Origin: Diospyros lotus
Lineage: Eukaryota; Streptophyta; Magnoliopsida; Ericales; Ebenaceae
Direction of reading: 5' to 3'
Assembly (NCBI RefSeq): GCF_014633365.1
Contig: NC_068352.1
Coordinates: 2,038,393 to 2,102,392, forward strand
Length of the DNA: 64,000 bases
Below the pieces are notes generated by a model. The model worked only from the letters and a program-made list of their open reading frames with translations. It was not told the origin of the DNA and ran no database searches. Below are positions 10,161 to 21,495 of the stretch, piece by piece. The stretch's first letter is position 1. Each line of letters opens with the position of its first letter. A program made the translations under genes and the position numbers.

Positions 10161-10515
10161 TTTTTATTTAATAGGTCATGGGCCATGAGACATCAATATA
10201 TTCATCTACTTGGGAGTCTTTTCAATTTTCAATTCTGTTATAGATTCTTATTGGTTTAGCTCATATTTGTGTCAAGTCATATAATTCAATATTCAAGTTG
10301 TGTTATTCTAACTACTATGATATAATCTACTTGTTGAAAAAATAAGACAAATTATTTTTTTTTTTTAAGTCTTAGCATGGTCTTAAGTGTCATTTATCAA
10401 TTTAACCGAAATTAATTTAAAAAATATCTTGTTAAACTCATACTTACTCAATGGTGACCGTGATTAATTACAAGGTAATTTTTAGTTAGAGGTGTACAAA
10501 TGATAAGTTCGATTA
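10161..10515. other. Intergenic DNA; left arm of an interrupted repeat
   Basis: This is AT-rich. The last part (AGAGGTGTACAAATG near 10488) looks like the start of a hAT-type MITE that continues at 10675 after the small insertion at 10516-10674. Confidence 0.35.
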
Positions 10516-10674
10516 CAGTGGCGGAGTCACGTTATGACCAGCTGGGACCTTGGCTCTAGCTAATTTTTCTATTTTTTTAAGTTTTTATATATATTATTAT
10601 AGATAATTATAATTTAGTGAGGATTGAAATTATATTTTAGTCTGGACTAAAATTTTTTTTTGATTTCACTACTG
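10516..10674. mobile_element. Miniature element, 159 bp, nested in an older repeat
   Basis: Ends CAGTGGCGGAGTC and GATTTCACTACTG are imperfect inverted repeats. An exact 6-bp CGATTA flanks both sides (10510-10515 and 10675-10680). The CAGTGGCGGA terminus is a common plant MITE end. Removing the element rejoins the AAGTTCGATTATCGAAT sequence of the host repeat. Confidence 0.65.
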
Positions 10675-12424
10675 CGATTATCGAATCAATCAAAATTCAC
10701 TAACCGATTAAACTAAACCGATAAACAAAATCAAACCAAACCAACCAATTAACCATCATCATGAATCCTTCGTAAAATTAACTTATAAGTTTGGACAAAT
10801 TATCTTAGTGGAAGAGCCAAAACCTCCTAACGAACTATTAATATAAAATGAAGTTATTCATTGATTTCCTAAACCTAAATAGAATTTCAGTAAATTTGAA
10901 TATTTAATATTTATTAAAGTAATTAGAAAGTGACACGTGATCACTGCCACCTCACTGAGTTTGTGAACTCAGTGAAGTGACAATTATTGTATAATATTGA
11001 ATTGTGACAATTATAAAATATCAATTTCCACATAAAAAGATTATTTAAATCACGAGTCTATTTCATACACTCTTAAGTTATTATTTAGTGAATAATCGAC
11101 TACCCTTATTATAAAATATCAACATTCACACGAAAAAGCCAATTAATGCATAGGGCTATAAAAGAAAATTAAAATAATTCAAATTAATAGTCGTTGTCCT
11201 CTCTAAATATTATTTAAGTCAGAAAATAGGTGACAACATAATAAATGTCGTCATGCACGTCAAAATTCTTGTAATGCTTAGGGAGATGAGTGAAATAAAG
11301 ATTAAGCGTATAATCGTAAGGGTGATATTTTAAAGACTTCTGACACACTTCTCATTTTTATTATGTTTGGTGGAATGTATCATTGTATATAAGTAGTTTA
11401 GAGACAATTTTTGTCTTCTAATTTAATTTTAATTGTGATGCTCGGGATATGCTCTAGAAAAATCTGTAAACGTTTTGAGTTTTTCTTTTAATGAATTATT
11501 ACTTATAAAAAAAATTACTTGTACATTAATTTTTTATATTCATAAAATTATGAGTATTTGTTTAAAAAAATAACAATTTCTTCATAAATTATCAATTATT
11601 TTTTGAAAATTATAAATACTTTAAAAATTAAAAGTGTTTTCAAATTTCAAAAAATAATTAAAAATTTATGTTTTTGTGTTTTCATTTAATTTTTTAATAA
11701 TTATCAATGGCATGATTAACAAAATTAAGTTTAATAAAGTGTAATTTAATAAAATTTTAAGATAGAGAGAAAAAATGGGGATAGAATGATTATTTTACTA
11801 TTTTTTTAATGATTGTGGTATTTACTGTCATTTTTAAAATTGACAAGTGATTTTTGCTTTAATTCTTATCTCAGGGTGATTTGACCTATATTTCGGTTAT
11901 TTTTGTTAAATTCTGTTCGTTTTTTGGTTTTTTTTGTTTGTTTTTTCAGTCGGTTTGATTTTTTTTATATATATATTTGTTCAATTTTCGTATTTGATGA
12001 ATTGATTTAGTTTAATTTTTCTCATATGTTTGATTATTTCAATTCTAAGGTTTTGGTTTATTCGATAACCAAATGCTCATCATTAAATATAAAGGGAAAA
12101 AATGTCGCATATACGAGAAAGTTGGAAAACAATAAGATTAAATTGGGTGCAAAATTACCAATCTTTTTAAGCGTCGATAAAAAAATAAAAAAAATACAAA
12201 AAAATTGAGCTTATAACTTGTTTTTTTTTAAAAAAGAAAATTGAACTTAATGTCAAACACCATTTTTTTAAATCTTTTTTTGGAAATTATTACGTTACTT
12301 AATAATACCAATATATTTTGGGATTACCCACTCTTGCGCAGGTCCCTATGTGCTTATACTCTTGATTTTATAGAGGGAGATAAATTGCGAGATGTGTTTT
12401 AGGGAGGCCAGGGTTTGAACACAT
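10675..12424. other. AT-rich intergenic DNA
   Basis: Nothing coding is seen. A perfect 10-bp stem, TCACTGAGTT/AACTCAGTGA with a 4-nt loop, lies near 10952-10975. The ATAAAATATCAA block repeats near 11015 and 11111. A partial copy of the SINE family may lie at 12314-12424 (GGGAGATAAATTG, then CCAGGGTTTGAAC). Confidence 0.4.
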
Positions 12425-12687
12425 ATAATTTAAAATATTCATGATTTTTGCGATATTTTTGCCAATATTTCTGTAAATCAAGGGTTCCGATATAGAAAGA
12501 GGGTGTAATTTCTTGTTCTTTAAAATATTCTAGAAACATATGAGAATATCTGTGATATTTCCATAAAATATTCTTTCCATGAACTTATAATATAAATTTT
12601 ACAAAATATAGAGGAAATTTCCAAAAATATTTGTAAAATATCTAGGAAATATCAGTTAAATTTTTATAAGTAAAAAATAAAATTTAA

Positions 12688-13206
12688 GGCTGCATTTTCT
12701 TTACTGTTTTCAAGTCATTTTTAGTTTTTGATTTTCTAAAATAATAAAAACACGTTCTCTTTGTTGTTTTTAAAAATATATTTTTGAAAATAAAAAAAAA
12801 TTATAAAGAAAACTCAAAACAACAAAAAATTATTTTAAGTGTGTTCATCCAAAACAAATTCTAAACTCAAAATATATTTATTTATTTATTTATATTTTAT
12901 TATTGTAATGGAAAAAAATATTACAAAATTCATTAACTTTAAAATATATATATATTTTAATAATATATTAACATTAAATATTTATAATTTACTGAATAAT
13001 CAAATTTATTGAATAAAATATCATTAAAAATTATTTTTAAATTTTCAAATAGAACGCGTTTTCTAATTTTCTATTTTGAAAAATAGTTTTTCAAAATGAC
13101 AAAGAAAACGAGTTTTCAATTTTCTAAAAACAGACTAATAAAACAGAAAACTGAAAATGAATTCAAAACTTAAAATTAAAAATTAAAAAATAAAGAGAAC
13201 ACGACC
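12688..13206 (-). mobile_element. MITE (family D), 519 bp, reverse copy
   Basis: Inverted ends GGCTGCATTTTCTTT and AAAGAGAACACGACC are flanked by an exact TAA on both sides (12685-12687 and 13207-13209). The body is the reverse complement of 8728-9224. TAA fits the TWA target preference of PIF/Harbinger elements. Confidence 0.8.
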
Positions 13207-13219
13207 TAAGCTTTTGAAA

Positions 13220-13530
13220 TAATAATCCATCAAATGCAATTAGAGATGTCATCATCAAATGAAAATAACATTTTAACTACTTTTGAATTCATGAGTTCAA
13301 GGACAAATGATGATGGCTATAGAAGTTTTGGGATCTCCAATGATCCTTACACACAATTTCCTATATATGGATAAATGGTAAGAAGAAATCAAGAAGTTTA
13401 TTCATGGCATGTTCGTGATTATATTCAAAACTATTCAAATTATATGTCATGGTATCAGTATTGTATAAATCTAAATACTAGCCACACCATGTATGAACCA
13501 TTTAAGACTTTATTTTGGTATTAAAATTTA
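13220..13530 (+). pseudogene. Decayed coding fragment, possibly the C-terminal tail of a hAT transposase-like protein
   Basis: A readable frame with at least one in-frame stop contains aromatic-rich text such as NDPYTQFPIYG, then WHVRDYIQNYSNYMSWYQY. This style resembles the Tyr/Asn-rich tails of plant BED-type hAT transposase-like proteins, but I cannot place it firmly. Its position between the arms of the putative element 12425-13870 is consistent. Confidence 0.3.
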
Positions 13531-13870
13531 CATGACTTGTGTGATGCAAATTAATTGAAAAGTTTTAATGGAACCTTTTTTTAATTTTTTATATAACTCG
13601 TTTATATATTATATCCATATTTATATTTTTTAGTTATTACTTGGTAGATATAATATAGTTTTTTAAATATAATATAATTTTTTATTATAGAAATGATTAT
13701 TTTAACATTACTAAAAGTTTCATTAAAAAATATTATATTTTTAACTAAATTTCAGTATTTTTCGTAAATTTTACGTCAATTTCCATCGATATCGATATTT
13801 TCGTCGATATTTTGGCAAAATCGTAATACCGATATTTCTATCGATATCGATATTTTTAACATTACGAACA

Positions 13871-16326
13871 CACTACTCATTGAAATGACACTAACATATT
13901 ACGACTCAATCTTTGTCATCTTAGCTATTTCTCAAGAGCTTAATATTATCAATATCTTATACAATAGGAACATTGTGCTCTATGACACAAAAGTATAATA
14001 TACCATTTATATTATACATCACATCCCTTATATTAATTAATTCTCAACTTTCATAAATATCATAATTTTTTAAAAAAAATTATTAAAAAATAATTATACT
14101 TCAAAAGCAACACAAAACCAACCAGGTCTAAATAATTATTCTTGAGAAGTAGTTGTTGATATATATATATATCTTACCAAATCCACCATGAGAGCCAACC
14201 TGTCCTCATCATCACTCCCAACTAAAACCCTAATATTTAATTTATTTTTTATTCATCAATAGTATTATATAAGTAAGTAAGGACGTGCAATGGTCAGTTC
14301 GAGTATTTGAAAAGTATTTAACCTCCTCACGTCATGTCGGGTCGAATGTGGAGGTGTCCGGGATGAACAATTTTACCTTTTGGACCGAGTATTTGAAAAG
14401 TATTTTTCCAACCAAACCCCACTAATGGTTTGGTTACATACTTTAAATTACTCAAATCATAATTGACCCCTCTAAGCAATTTGAGAAATATAAAAAATAT
14501 AATCAATAAAATTTAAAATTAATACACACCTAATAAAATTAAAACAATCTCGTAAAATATACAAAATTACAAAATACGTAAACTTTAAAATTAAAATAAT
14601 ACGTCGATACATCCAATACATTTCATTTTAAAGATTCGTGTTAAAACATTGTTTTGAGTTTTTTTTTTTTTCTCCCTTAACAATAGTGTTGGGCCAATAA
14701 TCACATAGGAGTTGTTTCGGGTTTTGATTAAAAGGTGAAATGCTCAATTTTACATATGAATTTATCAATTTTTCCTAAACCCCGAACTACGACAAACCGT
14801 CTCGATAAAAAAATCACAATTTGGTGGTTTGGGTTGGTTCGATTGGTACTATCTGATTGTTTTGAATCCGCATGAGTAAGCACTATTTTTTTATATTATA
14901 AATTCTATCAATAAAGTATGTTTTTAAAATATTTTATTATTTGTCTTACTTAAAAAAATAAAATTAATTTCTTTAATAAAATTCAAACTCTTAAATTTTA
15001 AATAATTTTACAACTATACCAAAATTTAAATAATTTTTTATTTATATTTCTTTAACGCGTATAGCATTGCCCCACCTCTCTAATTATTATCATTTTTATT
15101 TTAAGTCTATCACCTGCAGCAAGTGGAGCCTTGCGAGGGGCCCTTCTCAACGTCTGCTTTCACCTAAATAACCTCATCAAATTAGTTAAAATTGTGGGTT
15201 GAGTTTGATCTTTATATTAAAATAATTAAATCAATTGAAAGTCAAAATGTCATTTTTTAATTTTATTACTTTGGATTTTCAGTTTTTTATTTTTTTATTT
15301 TCCCCTTTTTTGGTTTTTTTGATTTCTTCTATTGGTTCTGTTTTTTATTTTTTAATTTATTTGATTTAAAAATTTATTCGATAAATTTAATTTAATTTTG
15401 GATAGAGATTCAGTTTATATAATTTGAATAATTCAATCTATTTAATTAGCTACAACTAAGAATCATTTGTTAGTTGGTTAAATTTAATTTAATTCGATCT
15501 AGACTTATTCTAAAATAATGCTTTTTTTTTTTATGATCAAATAATTTTGTTTTATTATTTAGATATATATTAAAATATATTAATTTTATATATTTTACCT
15601 AAACTATCTTGAAATTAAATTTAAATTACTTCTAAATTTAGGCCTCCTAATATGGCCCCAATTAGCATGAGCAGGCCAAGTTCGGCAAAACAACCAAGAT
15701 ATACAAGCTCAACTTGGACAAATCTTTGAAAAAGTAAATTTAAACCTTTATGTGGTCGACTACTCGCTAAGAGCCTTATCAAGAAATGGTTTATAAAAAT
15801 ATTTTTTATAAATTGATGTGATATATATAAATTTGTTAAATTTGAAACGATCATTTTTGTGTGGTTCTTATGCTCGTGTTTTTAATTATGTTAAGAGAGA
15901 TAAATCATAAATTAAGTCTTTAATTCTTATGTAAGACGAGGATCGAACTTGCAACCCGTCAAATTGACACTAATATATTACTCATTTAATTACTCGACTT
16001 ATGTGTTAAAAGACATACTATTTGTTAAACTCGTTTGAAGGTATAATATTTCATATACTTTTTTTCATCCAAATCACATCAAACTTTAGCAAAAAAGAAT
16101 CAAAAATGAATTTTAAATACAAAAGAACATTTGCAACATCATTGGATCAAGATTGAGTTACACTTTCTATACAAAAATCCCTAAAGAGTATATTGGTTTC
16201 GAACCCTAATCTAGAAGGAAAGAAAGAAGATCCCAAAGGATTAGCGGAAGAAGAGAATTAATTAGAAATTACTTACATTTCCATCTAATCTAAACCCTAG
16301 AGCAGAAGAACTGATCAATCAATCGA
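13871..16326. other. AT-rich intergenic DNA with repeat relics
   Basis: No gene is seen. 14270-14900 and 15180-15500 resemble eroded hAT-type MITE sequence (GGTTTGGTT/GGTTCGATT runs). At 15884-16015 the minus strand has a tRNA-like B-box (AAGTTCGATCCTCG), suggesting a SINE relic. The last 130 bp (16200-16326) are probably the 3' UTR of the minus-strand gene at 16327-16650. Confidence 0.4.
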
Positions 16327-16650
16327 CTACTCTGCAATGCTCTGCAGAGCCGGCTTCCATGGCCGGTGGTGTGCCTCGAACCCGTCGCCGGCGCTCACCA
16401 GCAGCGCCACCACCTCCTCCACCAGTAGCTCTTTCCTCTCCATCTTCTTCACCAGCTCCGCCAGCTGCTTCTTCGTGATCTTGATCTTCACCTCCGTTAC
16501 CTGCGCCGCCGCCGCCGACATCTGCGTAAACTTTCCGTGCGATGATCTCTCTTGCCCTCTCTCACCTGAAAATGGAGATTCCGACGCCGGAGATCCCCAG
16601 TCTTCGCCGGCCCATTGCATTGCAGATTCCTTCCTGATGCAGTTTCCCAT
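16327..16650 (-). CDS. Small MGNC-type plant protein, 107 aa, function unknown
   Basis: This is a single-exon gene of 107 codons. The protein starts MGNCIRKES, where Gly2 fits N-myristoylation and Cys4 fits palmitoylation, so plasma-membrane attachment is likely. AMQWAGEDW follows at residues 10-18. The middle (about 52-87) is a basic amphipathic stretch with TEVKIKITKKQLAELVKKME, and the C-terminus ends RPWKPALQSIAE. This order (MGNC..ES..WAGEDW, then VKI.ITKKQL, then W.PALQSI) is what I remember from a family of small unnamed angiosperm proteins; no biochemical role is known to me. GC content is far above the flanks and the start is fixed by the conserved MGNC. A canonical TATA box lies about 90 bp upstream. 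The long plus-strand ORF over the same bases lacks any family match and is a shadow. Confidence 0.85.
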   Translation of the reverse strand: MGNCIRKESAMQWAGEDWGSPASESPFSGERGQERSSHGKFTQMSAAAAQVTEVKIKITKKQLAELVKKMERKELLVEEVVALLVSAGDGFEAHHRPWKPALQSIAE

Positions 16651-16737
16651 GCTATATTTATATATATAATATGTGGGCTTTATTTATGCAGACGTGAAGA
16701 GAGAGAAACTCGAGGACTGGGAAATGCCGAAGGATTT

Positions 16738-16752
16738 GAGTATTTATAGGAG
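16738..16752 (-). promoter_or_regulatory. TATA box of the MGNC small-protein gene
   Basis: On the minus strand this reads CTCCTATAAATACTC, a textbook plant TATA context, preceded by a GA/CT repeat. It would place transcription initiation near 16710-16715, giving a 5' leader of about 60-65 nt. A second AT-rich tract at 16654-16670 is too close to the ATG to be the main TATA box. Confidence 0.65.
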
Positions 16753-16759
16753 AGAGAGA

Positions 16760-18780
16760 GAGACAGAGAGAGGGGTGTATTTGGTGAGGGTAGGATTGAC
16801 CTTTCGATGTGGGGTGTGCCGCCATGTCCTTATCCTATATTATATGCCTTTCGATGTGCTGCACTCACATGGCCGGCCTCTCGATTCGGCTCGGCTCGGC
16901 TTTGCTGGCTTGCACTTGACTAGGACCCACGGCTTGCTAATGGCTTGAAACTCGGCTGGTGTAAAGGCCGTTGGAACGAACTTACTTAGGGTTGGTTAGG
17001 TTGGATTATTAAGAAATATAGTATTTAGTTTTTAATTAAAATTTTAGTATATATATATTTTTATTTTTTTTGTCATTTTAAGTCTTCTTTCACATGCTTA
17101 CAACATGTGTATTTCAAGTGTTAATGGAGACTAATACCAATAACTTAAGTGATGAAAAAAAATAATTAAAAGGAGATAATATATTAAATTTTAGTTGAGA
17201 ATTAAATGTCAAATTCCTTTATGGTTCAAGAATTTTCATATGTTTTAAGTCAATTTTAAGGAATGTGGATTAAAAATTAAAAAAAAAAAAAAAACATAAA
17301 CTCTCAAACTCATGACTTTACTCATCGCCTAAATGCTCAAAACTTATCACCTACTTCCGCTCCATTTATTGTCTCTACCAACTCTTCGTTGACATTAATT
17401 ATCTCTACCTATCGTTACAATCACAGCTAAAATTCTAAGTAACAACTTTCTTTTTCTTTTTTTTCACTTTTAGCCACCCTATTTCTTTATTTTTCTCTCG
17501 TTCAAACATCAAAATCACTGCAATCACCATCACTTATTCTAAACTGACTATCATAACCACTGCCACCACAACTAGCTACTCTATCTCAAACAACCAAAAC
17601 TTTTGCAATCACCATCACAACCAATCACTTCGTCTTAAACAACCACCAACACCGCAATTAGGTGCTACAATTAATAACTTTTAACAAAATTGTAAGTATT
17701 CAAGCTTGAAAGCAAATAAGTGTCATGGTTTTTTATTTTAGTTTACTATGGCTCTACCTCGATGCAAATACTTACAAGAATGGGGTAAGGTTAGGTCACT
17801 TGGTATAGCTTTTGACGTTAAAGTTAGTAATGTGACCCTTTTTTATATAGATTAAATGAAGTGAAATAATTGATCTCGAGGTAGTTGAAATTTCATACCT
17901 CATCTAGGATTCTCGGGATTAGCTACTATCAAATACCATAATCTCTAGTATGAATTTAAATGAGGGTAGACCTATAAAATCTAACCCATGTCTTTTTAAA
18001 TCAAGATTGAAATATTAAATCTATGTTACTCCTTGCGATCTAGATCTAACTCGAATAAAGTGGTACGTGTCATTCCCTTATTGGCCTAAATTCAAAATAC
18101 TTGATAATATTAAATTAAATATTTTAATAATTTTATTATGCCACACCATCAATAAAAGTAAATTGCGATTCAACACATGTTTTAAGGGTATCTTCCCCAA
18201 CCACTTTGAAAAATATATGTTTAACTTCAATAAATAACATAGATTGATAGAAAGAAATCATAGAAGTGTGTGTAAGATAAAGTGTTAAATACCGATTGAG
18301 ATTTAATCACAAATCGTGGCCCAATAAGGATAGAGAACATCGAGTTAAATTGGATATATATTTTGTGACTAAATACAATATGACGTGGACTCGACACGTG
18401 TACCCCAGCCATGAAGCGGTGCCATACAGGAGCTTGAAGCCAAGCCGAATGGCTGAAGCCGGGGCTCTCAGGTGTGAAAGCAGATTTGGCGCGGAATCTT
18501 TGGGATTAAAGCAGGTGTGAACGCGGAAGCGAAAGGAATCAATCAATGACTTCCTTCCACGTGCCTCTCTGCTGTCACGTCACGTGATCTCCTCCTAAGG
18601 TAATTTACACGTCAGTATTTAAAAAAAAAACATGAAGACATATCCATCTTCTATTTTTTATAACTTTAATCACATTTTTGTAGAGATGATATTTTGCATT
18701 TGAAATTTTTTTTATTACTTAACAGGACATGAACAAATTGAGGAGGGAGGGGGCGAGGGCCCATTGGAAGACCCTCACAC
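16760..18780. other. Intergenic DNA
   Basis: 16800-16960 is GC-elevated and probably upstream promoter DNA of the MGNC gene. 17330-17690 is a pyrimidine/A-rich simple tract (ATCACCATCAC-type words). 18380-18610 is GC-elevated with several ACGT cores (GACACGTGTACC, TTCCACGTGCC, TCACGTCACGTGATC), as in ABRE/G-box promoter modules, but no gene follows on either side. Short ORFs there match nothing. Confidence 0.4.
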
Positions 18781-18789
18781 CTACCCTTA

Positions 18790-18830
18790 TTGCTCGCGTC
18801 AGGCAACATATTATTATCTGACGCGAGCAA
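18790..18830. repeat. Perfect 13-bp hairpin
   Basis: TTGCTCGCGTCAG (18790-18802) is followed after a 15-nt loop by its exact reverse complement (18818-18830). The stem is GC-rich in AT-rich DNA. No ORF or terminal repeat borders it, and its role is unknown. Confidence 0.8.
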
Positions 18831-19184
18831 CATAACATATCTCTTTTATATTTTAAGTTAATTGCAATAGTTGTTCTAATCAATTAATCGTGTTTAATGA
18901 AGCCTCAATTTCGTGATAAAGGTAGAGACTGAAAATTGAGAGAGAAATCAAGGGTCCTCGTCTTCTTAAAGGCTTTGAATTGGAGCACCTCACTCGCTTC
19001 ATAAATCACGAATCCAACCACTATAGCCTTAATAATAAAACTCATTGAGTTATTACCTAAAGATAAGGGTTGTGGCCCCTCAAATAACAAGAACCAATGT
19101 TTTTAGTTAGAACATGAATTGAACCCTTGATATTGTGATAATCAATTTTTTCATTGTACACGAATAACCAATTATGCCATCCCA
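18831..19184. other. Intergenic DNA with a minus-strand SINE relic
   Basis: On the minus strand 19100-19184 reads with an A-box-like GGCATAATTGGTTA and a B-box-like AGGGTTCAATTCA, the internal promoter layout of a tRNA-derived SINE. The remainder shows nothing. Confidence 0.4.
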
Positions 19185-19193
19185 AAAGGTTAA

Positions 19194-20005
19194 GAGTTGT
19201 GCTATTTGTACAGAAGTACTCTCACAGGATGGTTTACAGGAACAATGAAATGACTATTTTACCCTTGTGATAAACCCAAATCACCCAAAACCATTTCTCT
19301 CTCTCTCTCATCCCCTTTTGTTTCCCTTTCGCTCTCCCTCTTGCAAACACGGTCGTCCTCATTCGCGTCTCCGTTTCACGACATCGTCGGCCCCACCCTC
19401 TGACCACCCGCTCGTCCCTCTCCGAACACTGTGCTCACAGTGGTGGATCATTATAAGGTTTAATGCAATCAGGAAATCAAACTTATAATGCTGGAAATCA
19501 GCGAAGTATAATGCTGGCATCTGTCTGCAAGTGCCATTAGATCATTCTAAGATTTCCATTTTCAATTAATTCAATGCTTTTATTCCTCTTCTCTCATAGA
19601 TCATTCATTTGACCTTAATTAATCAATAGGAAATGAAGCAACAAGCACAAGCTAGGTTCATTTCTAAGGGAACTTTCCCAAGAAATGCTTGAAGAACACA
19701 AAAGTTAGAAGAGCATAGTAGCAAATTAAGAATGAATAACGATGGTCAGGAGAGTAGAGCAGCAAAGAAATATGGTTTGGCCGAGCTTCTCCTGCCTTTT
19801 ATTTCGTCGGTGGTCGAAAAAATTAGGGTAGAGCAGATAAATTAGGGAAGAAATTAGGGTCGCCAGCTTCTCCCATTTCTATCTACAATTTCTAATTTCT
19901 TGTGATAAATTGCTCCAACTCATATTCAATATATCGCGATATATCACAATTTATCGTTCCTATAACCCATTATGTGAATCATCTTCTGTACAAATAGCAT
20001 TTCTC
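19194..20005. mobile_element. Non-autonomous MULE-like element, 812 bp
   Basis: It is flanked by an exact 9-bp duplication, AAAGGTTAA (19185-19193 and 20006-20014). Terminal inverted repeats run GAGTTGTGCTATTTGTACAG on the left against GAGAAATGCTATTTGTACAG (inverted) on the right. The interior holds a CT-rich GC-elevated stretch (19290-19430) with a Ser/Pro/Arg-rich pseudo-ORF, AT-rich DNA, and a TATATCGCGATATAT block near the right end. It belongs to the same family as 7343-7840. No transposase is present. Confidence 0.9.
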
Positions 20006-20014
20006 AAAGGTTAA

Positions 20015-20847
20015 TAGGTAGATTTGAGTCCTATAATGTAGGTTCTCATCCAACTCACTATTGACTTGTATTTATACTTGTATTTGTTATTAAAGGGTTG
20101 TAATATGTGTGCAAAGACAATTTAAAGGCCCGTTTGGTTGGATTGAATAGTTTTATTTTATTATTAATAATAAAATAAAAGATTATTTTTCATTTTTTAA
20201 TCTAAATATTTTATTTTAATAAAAATTAAAAAAGGGCGAATACAGATCAGACGTGGGCTCAGAAAATGGGTGGCGAACGGTGGAGGCGACAAAGAGTGGT
20301 GGTGGACCGGTGGTTCCAATAGCAGAAAGGTGGGTCATGGTGGAGGAGGGTCAAGTCAGTGGAGATGGTGGTTGTTCTTAGCGGAGATCAACGAAAGGAT
20401 GGAGGTTTGCTGTGGGTCGCGGTGGAGAAGGTGAAAGGTTGCAGTTGTTTGGGGTGGGTCTAGTGGAAGTATGGTCAGATCAATGTAGATAGTGGTTGGT
20501 TGTGGTGGAGATTGGTGGAATGATGGTAGATAACGATCGGTCTCGGTGGAGATCGGCAGTTTGGGATGGGTTATGGTGAGATCGGTGAAGTGCAGTGGTT
20601 CTAGCAGAATAAAGATCAGATCGATGAAAATAATGGTTGGTTATGGACTCATGGCCATTTGTAATGGAGATCTGCGAAGAATGGAGAAGGAAGAAGAAAA
20701 CGAAGTACTTGGCATCAGTTTTCGGCAAGCAACAGTAGTCGTAGACGACAGCATTTGGTAGATGGAGAGACTGCTGCTGAGAGAATGCCTATTTCCTCGT
20801 CATTGCAACCAAACAAGCTTTCCAAGGAATCCCATTCCCATTTACTT
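20015..20847. repeat. G-rich (GGTGGAGAT-type) cargo between possible MITE ends
   Basis: The left end, GGCCCGTTTGGTTGGATTG near 20128, and the right end, CATTGCAACCAAACAAGC near 20801, are imperfect inverted repeats. Between them, 20270-20680 is a G-rich tract built from GGTGGAGATGG-like words, with bias-driven ORFs on both strands. No target duplication was found, so a bounded element is only probable. Confidence 0.45.
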
Positions 20848-21196
20848 GCGCAAAATATATATTTTAACTCTCATACTTACTTTATATTTTTTATTTAAAT
20901 ACTTAAATTTTTTGTTATTTCAAAACACCTATGAATTTATAATTTTGAATCAATTACATCTTTGAACTTTTTATTATTTTAATTACACTCCTAAATTCAT
21001 TATTCTCAATAAATTTATTGAGTTATGCAATTGACTCGAAATTATATAGTTTAATGGTGTAATTGAAATAATAAAAATTTAAGAGTACAATTAAATTGAA
21101 ATTATATAATTCAAGGATATAATTGAAATAATAAAAAATTTAAATGTCTAACTGAAAAAAAGGTGCAAGTACATGAGTTAAAATATATAGTTGACC
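20848..21196. mobile_element. MITE (family E, MULE-like), 349 bp
   Basis: Inverted ends share TATATATTTTAACTC (left) with the inverse GAGTTAAAATATATAG (right). Flanks CATTTACTT (20839-20847) and AATTTCCTT (21197-21205) agree at 7 of 9 positions, a plausible old 9-bp duplication. The interior repeats the phrase AATTATATAGTTTAATGGTG / AATTATATAATTCAAGGATA. Related arms occur at 21364-21490, 27000-27109 and 59518-59640. Confidence 0.65.
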
Positions 21197-21495
21197 AATT
21201 TCCTTAAATCGTAATTCGTTCAACCAAATAAACCCATAACAGAATGACCAAATCCTTTCCTAAACTTTGATAGATAGAACATCCTTAGTATATTTATCTT
21301 TTAAACTCAATAAATTTTTATAATAAAGGATTATGTGAGACATAGGGATGGTCTACGAGCATCAGCCAAACCCATAATTTAACTCTTATATTTTAATATT
21401 TTTTTCGTGTGACAACTCGAATTTTTCATTATTTCAATTATACCCATAAACTATACATTTTCGAGTCAATTACACACATTACCAATGTGACAAAT

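Larger units (their letters stand above)
12425..13870. mobile_element. Decayed DNA transposon, probably hAT-like
   Basis: The left arm (GCGATATTTTTGCCAATATT near 12450) is partly inverted in the right arm (GATATTTTGGCAAAATCG near 13805), and the right arm has repeated TATCGATATCGATATTT motifs. The interior holds a short decayed coding stretch (about 13220-13530) and the nested MITE 12688-13206. No target duplication could be identified. Confidence 0.4.

Noticed and set aside
16337..16669. 110-codon plus-strand ORF
   Set aside because: It is antisense to the MGNC gene, which has conserved family motifs and a TATA box. The plus frame has none.
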